NCBI GenBank assembly: GCA_002308495.1
Contig: DBVW01000012.1
Span: forward strand, 1-24,206
From: Alphaproteobacteria bacterium UBA1254
GTDB lineage: Bacteria; Pseudomonadota; Alphaproteobacteria; RF32; CAG-239
Direction of reading: 5' to 3'
Length of the DNA stretch: 24,206 nucleotides
The notes below the pieces were generated by a model. That model searched no databases. It was not told where the DNA came from and saw nothing but the letters and a program-made list of their open reading frames with translations. Below are positions 20,911-24,206 of this stretch, in pieces. Every line of letters begins with the position of its first letter. Position 1 is the first letter of the stretch. Made by a program: the position numbers and the translations under genes.

Positions 20911-22299
20911 TTAGAAGTTAACGGATTTCGGTGTTCTTGGAAACGGTATCACATCACGTATATTTGCAATCCCCGTTACCAGCATCATCATACGCTCAAA
21001 GCCAAGTCCGAAACCCGCATGAGGAACCGTTCCGTATTTACGCGAATCAAGATACCATTCATAATCTTGAGCTTTCATCCCGAGTTCTTCAATGCGTTTA
21101 ACCAACACATCATAACGCTCTTCACGTTGCGAACCGCCGATTAATTCACCAATTCTCGGCACCAAAACATCCATCGCTGCAACCGTTTTCCCGTCATCAT
21201 TTAAGCGCATGTAAAAAGCTTTAATTTCTTTCGGGTAGTCATATACGATCACCGGTTTCTTAAAGTGTTCTTCCGCCAAAAAACGCTCATGTTCCGTTTG
21301 CATATCAATCCCGTATTCCGGCGTATATTCAAACTTCTTACCTGATTTTTTCATCAGCTCAATCGCCTCACTGTAACTTACCCTTGCAAAGCTGTTGTGC
21401 GCAATATTTTCAAGCGTTTGTTTTAAAGTCGGATCAACAAACTTTTCAAACAGCTCCAAATCCGATGCACAATGTTCCATCAGGTGTTTAATGCAAAATC
21501 TTACCATATCTTCGGCTAAATCCATATCATCGTGCAAATCGGCGAAAGCCATTTCAGGCTCAATCATCCAAAACTCGGCGGCATGGCGCGGCGTGTTTGA
21601 ATTTTCGGCTCTGAATGTCGGACCGAATGTATATATATCGCCTAATGCACACGCATACATCTCGCCGTTTAGTTGTCCCGAAACGGTTAAATGCGCTTCA
21701 CGTCCGAAAAAGTCTTCGGCATAATTGATTTTGCCGTCTTTTGTTTTGGGTGCATCGTTTAAATCAAGCGTTGTGACCTGAAACATCTCGCCCGCACCTT
21801 CACAGTCAGAACCCGTGATAATCGGCGTATGAACATAATTAAAGCCTCTGTCGTGAAAGAATTTGTGGATGGCATACGACAATTCCGAGCGAATTCGGAA
21901 AGCCGCACCGTATTTGTTTGTGCGTGGTCTTAAGTGGGCAATCGTGCGCAGGTACTCATCCGTCATTTTTTTCTTTTGCAAAGGATAGTCATCCGGTGCA
22001 ATGCCGTAGATTTTAATATCCTGAGCTTTAATTTCATATTTTTGGCTGCCGCCCTGCGACTCGACCAGTGCTCCTTCAACGGCGACCGATGAACCTGTGG
22101 ATAATTTTTTGATATCTTCATAATTGTTCAAATTATTCATCGCAATAACTTGCATATTTTTTAAGCAAGAGCCGTCATTTACTTCGACAAACGAAAAATC
22201 TTTCGCGTCGCGGCGGGTTTTAACCCAGCCTTTGATCAAAACTTTGTCTTTAGCTGCATCTGAGCTCAGCAAATCAACGATTTTTGAACGTTTTAGCAT
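20911..22299 (-). CDS. asnS: Asparaginyl-tRNA synthetase
   Basis: 462 residues. An N-terminal OB-fold anticodon-binding domain (about 15-105; VLIKGWVKTRRDAKDFSFVEV) is followed by the class II catalytic core: TPIITGSDCEGAGEMF, motif 2 FRAENSNTPRHAAEFWMIEPE split around 232-252, and motif 3 GFGLGFERMMMLVTGI, ending with RDVIPFPRTP. The GSDCEGAGEMF segment and the length identify AsnRS rather than AspRS. It charges tRNA-Asn directly. Many alphaproteobacteria lack this gene and form Asn-tRNA by transamidation, so its presence is informative. AAAGGA lies 10 nt before the ATG. It is the first gene of the operon leading to rpoH and prmC. Confidence 0.96.
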   Translation of the reverse strand: MLKRSKIVDLLSSDAAKDKVLIKGWVKTRRDAKDFSFVEVNDGSCLKNMQVIAMNNLNNYEDIKKLSTGSSVAVEGALVESQGGSQKYEIKAQDIKIYGIAPDDYPLQKKKMTDEYLRTIAHLRPRTNKYGAAFRIRSELSYAIHKFFHDRGFNYVHTPIITGSDCEGAGEMFQVTTLDLNDAPKTKDGKINYAEDFFGREAHLTVSGQLNGEMYACALGDIYTFGPTFRAENSNTPRHAAEFWMIEPEMAFADLHDDMDLAEDMVRFCIKHLMEHCASDLELFEKFVDPTLKQTLENIAHNSFARVSYSEAIELMKKSGKKFEYTPEYGIDMQTEHERFLAEEHFKKPVIVYDYPKEIKAFYMRLNDDGKTVAAMDVLVPRIGELIGGSQREERYDVLVKRIEELGMKAQDYEWYLDSRKYGTVPHAGFGLGFERMMMLVTGIANIRDVIPFPRTPKSVNF

Positions 22300-22378
22300 A
22301 ACAAAAATATCCTTTACTTTCTAATCTTTTCTTTTAAACTTTATGCACTATACATCAACAAAATTTGAAAGTCTAGCG

Positions 22379-22408
22379 TTGACAACAAAATTTTTTTTTG
22401 TATATTAT
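22379..22408 (+). promoter_or_regulatory. Strong sigma-70-type promoter of the glycine-zipper lipoprotein
   Basis: A perfect TTGACA (22379-22384) is followed by TATATT (22401-22406, 16-bp spacing) or TATTAT (22403-22408, 18-bp spacing), separated by a run of nine T. The start codon is about 35 nt downstream. The opposite strand of this 148-bp region must carry the asnS promoter; a TATAGT at 22347-22352 is the best -10 seen, with no good -35. Confidence 0.72.
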
Positions 22409-22447
22409 AAGTTATCTTTTTTTATTTCTTTTAAGAGGAGTTTATTT

Positions 22448-22894
22448 ATGAGAAAAACAGTTGCTCTTTTAGGTTTTACCGCTTTATTGGCCGCTTGTCA
22501 GGCCGACATTAATTCCAATCAATACGGCACGAGTTCTGTCGGCAGAGCCGCGGCAGCAAGCCCCTGCTCTGTTATCAGCGTTCGTCAGGTCAGCGTTAAA
22601 TCCGACAACAATGTCGGCACACTCTTAGGTGCTGTTGCCGGCGGTGTCGGCGGATATGCAATCGGCAGCGGCAGCACGGCGCATAATTTAGGTGCCATCG
22701 GCGGTGCGGCTTTGGGCGGATATGCCGGCAACAAGGCACAAGGTGCTCTTTCTTATCAAACAGGTTATGAATATGTTGTCCAACTCGACAACGGTCAGGT
22801 CATGACTTTGACACAGGGCACGGATGTTTTACTGTCCCCCGGTCAAAGATGCATGATTTTGATGGGTAACCCCTCTCGTTTGATTGGTTACTAA
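22448..22894 (+). CDS. Outer membrane lipoprotein with glycine zipper (SlyB / 17-kDa antigen type)
   Basis: 148 residues from the ATG at 22448, preceded by GAGGAG; a longer frame from 22343 crosses the promoter and is rejected. Signal peptide with lipobox LAAC, lipidated Cys17. Residues about 56-95 form a glycine zipper (GxxxG repeats: VGTLLGAVAGGVGGYAIGSG, then LGAIGGAALGGYAG) predicted to make a membrane hairpin, followed by a small beta-rich domain (YEYVVQLDNGQVMTLTQG) ending in PSRLIGY. This is the SlyB / Rickettsia 17-kDa antigen layout; such proteins sit in the outer membrane and help keep it intact. A strong promoter, a strong ribosome-binding site and its own terminator suggest an abundant product. 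Confidence 0.9.
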   Translation: MRKTVALLGFTALLAACQADINSNQYGTSSVGRAAAASPCSVISVRQVSVKSDNNVGTLLGAVAGGVGGYAIGSGSTAHNLGAIGGAALGGYAGNKAQGALSYQTGYEYVVQLDNGQVMTLTQGTDVLLSPGQRCMILMGNPSRLIGY

Positions 22895-22914
22895 GCAGAT
22901 TCTTTCATTTTCAG

Positions 22915-22940
22915 CCCCGCTTTTGATAAGCGGGGTTTTT
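22915..22940 (+). terminator. Rho-independent terminator after the lipoprotein gene
   Basis: An 8-bp stem CCCCGCTT (22915-22922) with AAGCGGGG (22928-22935), a 5-nt loop and a T run (22936-22940), 20 bp past the stop codon. Confidence 0.92.
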
Positions 22941-22970
22941 ATTTTATAGCGCATTTCTTTCATTTTTTGC

Positions 22971-22997
22971 TTGAAGAATCGCAAATATCGGTATAAA
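22971..22997 (+). promoter_or_regulatory. Candidate promoter region of ppdK
   Basis: TTGAAG (22971-22976) and TATAAA (22992-22997) are 15 bp apart, short for sigma-70. A perfect CTTGAAA occurs nearby (23009-23015) but without a CCCCAT partner. This would leave a leader of about 100 nt before the ppdK ATG, with no recognisable riboswitch or hairpin in it. Confidence 0.3.
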
Positions 22998-23109
22998 TTT
23001 CGGGCAACTTGAAAAAGTTTTTATCTAATTTTGGCTCAAAATTTCGTTTTTTGAGGCGATTTTTGGGCTGTGTGTTTAACTAACTTGCTACAAAGGAGCA
23101 ATAATAACC

Positions 23110-24206
23110 ATGAGTAAATGGGTTTATAAATTTGGTAATGGTAGCGCCGAAGGCGATGCTTCCATGAGAAATCTTTTGGGCGGTAAGGGTGCGAACTTGG
23201 CCGAAATGAACAAAGTCGGCTTGCCCGTTCCTCCCGGATTTACCGTTACAACAGAAGTCTGCACATATTATTACGCAAACAACAACACATATCCGGCTGA
23301 TTTGAAAGATCAGGTTAAAGAAGCCGTTAAATATGTTGAAGGAATTATGGGCAAAAAATTTGCAGATAATTCTAATCCGCTTTTGGTCTCGGTGCGTTCA
23401 GGTGCCAGAGTTTCAATGCCGGGTATGATGGATACGGTTTTGAACCTCGGTTTGAATGATGAAACGGTTAAGGCTTTGGCCAAAGCATCAGGTTCTGAAA
23501 GATTTGCTTACGACTCTTATCGTCGTTTCCTTCAAATGTTCTCAGATGTTGTTTTGGGCGCAGATTTAGAGCTTTATGAAGAAGCTTTGGAAAACATGAA
23601 AAAAGCTCATGGTTACAAATCTGATACGGATTTGACAGCTGATGACTTAAAAGAACTCGTCAATATTTATAAAGAAATCGGCCAAAAGATCGGCAAAGTT
23701 GTTCCGCAAGATCCTTGGGATCAGCTTTGGGCCGGAATTGGCGCCGTATTCGGTTCTTGGATGTCTGCCCGCGCCATTACATATCGTAAATTAAACAACA
23801 TTCCGGGCGACTGGGGTACGGCTGTTAACGTTCAAACCATGGTGTTTGGTAATGCCGGTGATGATTGCGCAACGGGCGTTTGCTTCTCTCGTGACCCTGC
23901 AACCGGTGAAAACAGATATTACGGCGAATATCTTGTCAACGCACAAGGCGAAGACGTTGTTGCCGGTATCCGCACACCGCAACCGATGGGCTCAATCGGC
24001 GACGGCACATCTTTGGAAGAAAGATGGCCTCACCTTTATAAAGAGCTTGTTGATGCACGTAACAATTTGGAAGCTCACTATAAAGACATGCAAGATATGG
24101 AATTCACGATTGAGCATGGCAAACTTTGGATGCTTCAATGCCGTAACGGTAAGAGAACAGCTGCTGCTGCAGTAAAGGTTGCCGTAGACCTCGTAAAAGA
24201 GGGCCT
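23110..24206 (+). CDS. ppdK: Pyruvate phosphate dikinase (5' part)
   Basis: The frame is open from the ATG at 23110 to the window edge, giving 365 residues of a protein normally near 880. AAAGGAG lies 11 nt before the start. The N-terminal nucleotide-binding domain shows the PPDK sequence: YKFGNGSAEGDASMRNLLGG broken by family-standard GGKGANLAEM, GLPVPPGFTV, VSVRSGARVSMPGMMDTVLN, and near the edge MEFTIEHGKLWMLQ then RNGKRTAAAA. Cys stands where Thr is usual in LQxRNGKR. The enzyme interconverts pyruvate, ATP and phosphate with phosphoenolpyruvate, AMP and pyrophosphate; in fermentative bacteria it often runs in the glycolytic direction. The swivelling His domain and the pyruvate site lie beyond the window. 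Confidence 0.95.
   Translation, partial: MSKWVYKFGNGSAEGDASMRNLLGGKGANLAEMNKVGLPVPPGFTVTTEVCTYYYANNNTYPADLKDQVKEAVKYVEGIMGKKFADNSNPLLVSVRSGARVSMPGMMDTVLNLGLNDETVKALAKASGSERFAYDSYRRFLQMFSDVVLGADLELYEEALENMKKAHGYKSDTDLTADDLKELVNIYKEIGQKIGKVVPQDPWDQLWAGIGAVFGSWMSARAITYRKLNNIPGDWGTAVNVQTMVFGNAGDDCATGVCFSRDPATGENRYYGEYLVNAQGEDVVAGIRTPQPMGSIGDGTSLEERWPHLYKELVDARNNLEAHYKDMQDMEFTIEHGKLWMLQCRNGKRTAAAAVKVAVDLVKEG

Noticed and set aside
22343..22447. Upstream extension of the glycine-zipper lipoprotein
   Set aside because: It would translate across the TTGACA promoter; the ATG at 22448 has a strong ribosome-binding site and yields a normal signal peptide.
23009..23035. CTTGAAA upstream of ppdK as a second heat-shock promoter
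   Set aside because: The -35-like box is perfect but no CCCCAT-type -10 lies at a fitting distance.
23846..24175. 109-residue plus-strand open frame near the right edge
   Set aside because: Out of frame within ppdK, whose own frame stays open and conserved to the window edge; no frameshift is needed.

Overview
The window is a densely coded stretch of an AT-rich bacterial chromosome with short intergenic gaps. Gene content and order suggest a low-GC, probably anaerobic or fermentative alphaproteobacterium of the kind assembled from animal guts. Points for this are the order kdsD, lptC/lptA, lptB; hflK, hflC, degP in one operon; a DUF4167 gene next to prmC; an RpoH-type sigma factor; and pyruvate phosphate dikinase with a 2[4Fe-4S] ferredoxin and a TM1266-type protein. 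The taxonomic placement is inference from gene families. No tRNA, rRNA, CRISPR array, insertion sequence, phage gene or integrase was seen.

Layout. Bases 1-291 are the 3' end of sufD (Fe-S assembly), closed by a bidirectional terminator shared with a minus-strand lipoprotein gene (340-1446) whose codon use differs from its neighbours. From 8222 down to 1649, minus-strand genes run hflK, hflC, degP, holC, kdsD, a fused lptC-lptA, and lptB. This joins membrane proteolysis and envelope quality control to the lipopolysaccharide export machinery; a candidate internal promoter lies before kdsD. Divergent from hflK is mrp (8333-9322), which converges on clpP-clpX (11288-9408) across two hairpins. 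A small orphan gene (11415-11867) diverges from clpP and converges on htpG (13720-11885), which has a textbook sigma-32-type promoter.

From 13881 a CPA2 cation/proton antiporter overlaps by 4 bp a TM1266-type small protein, the family named after [FeFe]-hydrogenase gene clusters. Convergent with it are a 2[4Fe-4S] ferredoxin and then, also on the minus strand, DUF4167, a membrane metallophosphoesterase and a Cys-containing orphan. Further right is the minus-strand operon asnS, a small secreted protein, rpoH, prmC. The right edge has a plus-strand glycine-zipper lipoprotein with a strong promoter and terminator, and the 5' part of ppdK, cut by the window end.

The strongest themes are protein quality control (hflKC, degP, clpXP, htpG and their likely regulator rpoH within about 14 kb) and envelope biogenesis. 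The most distinctive observation is the single polypeptide carrying both the LptC and LptA parts of the lipopolysaccharide bridge. No mobile element, defence locus or clearly unprecedented multi-gene system was found; the novelty is in fusions, orphan genes and operon pairings.
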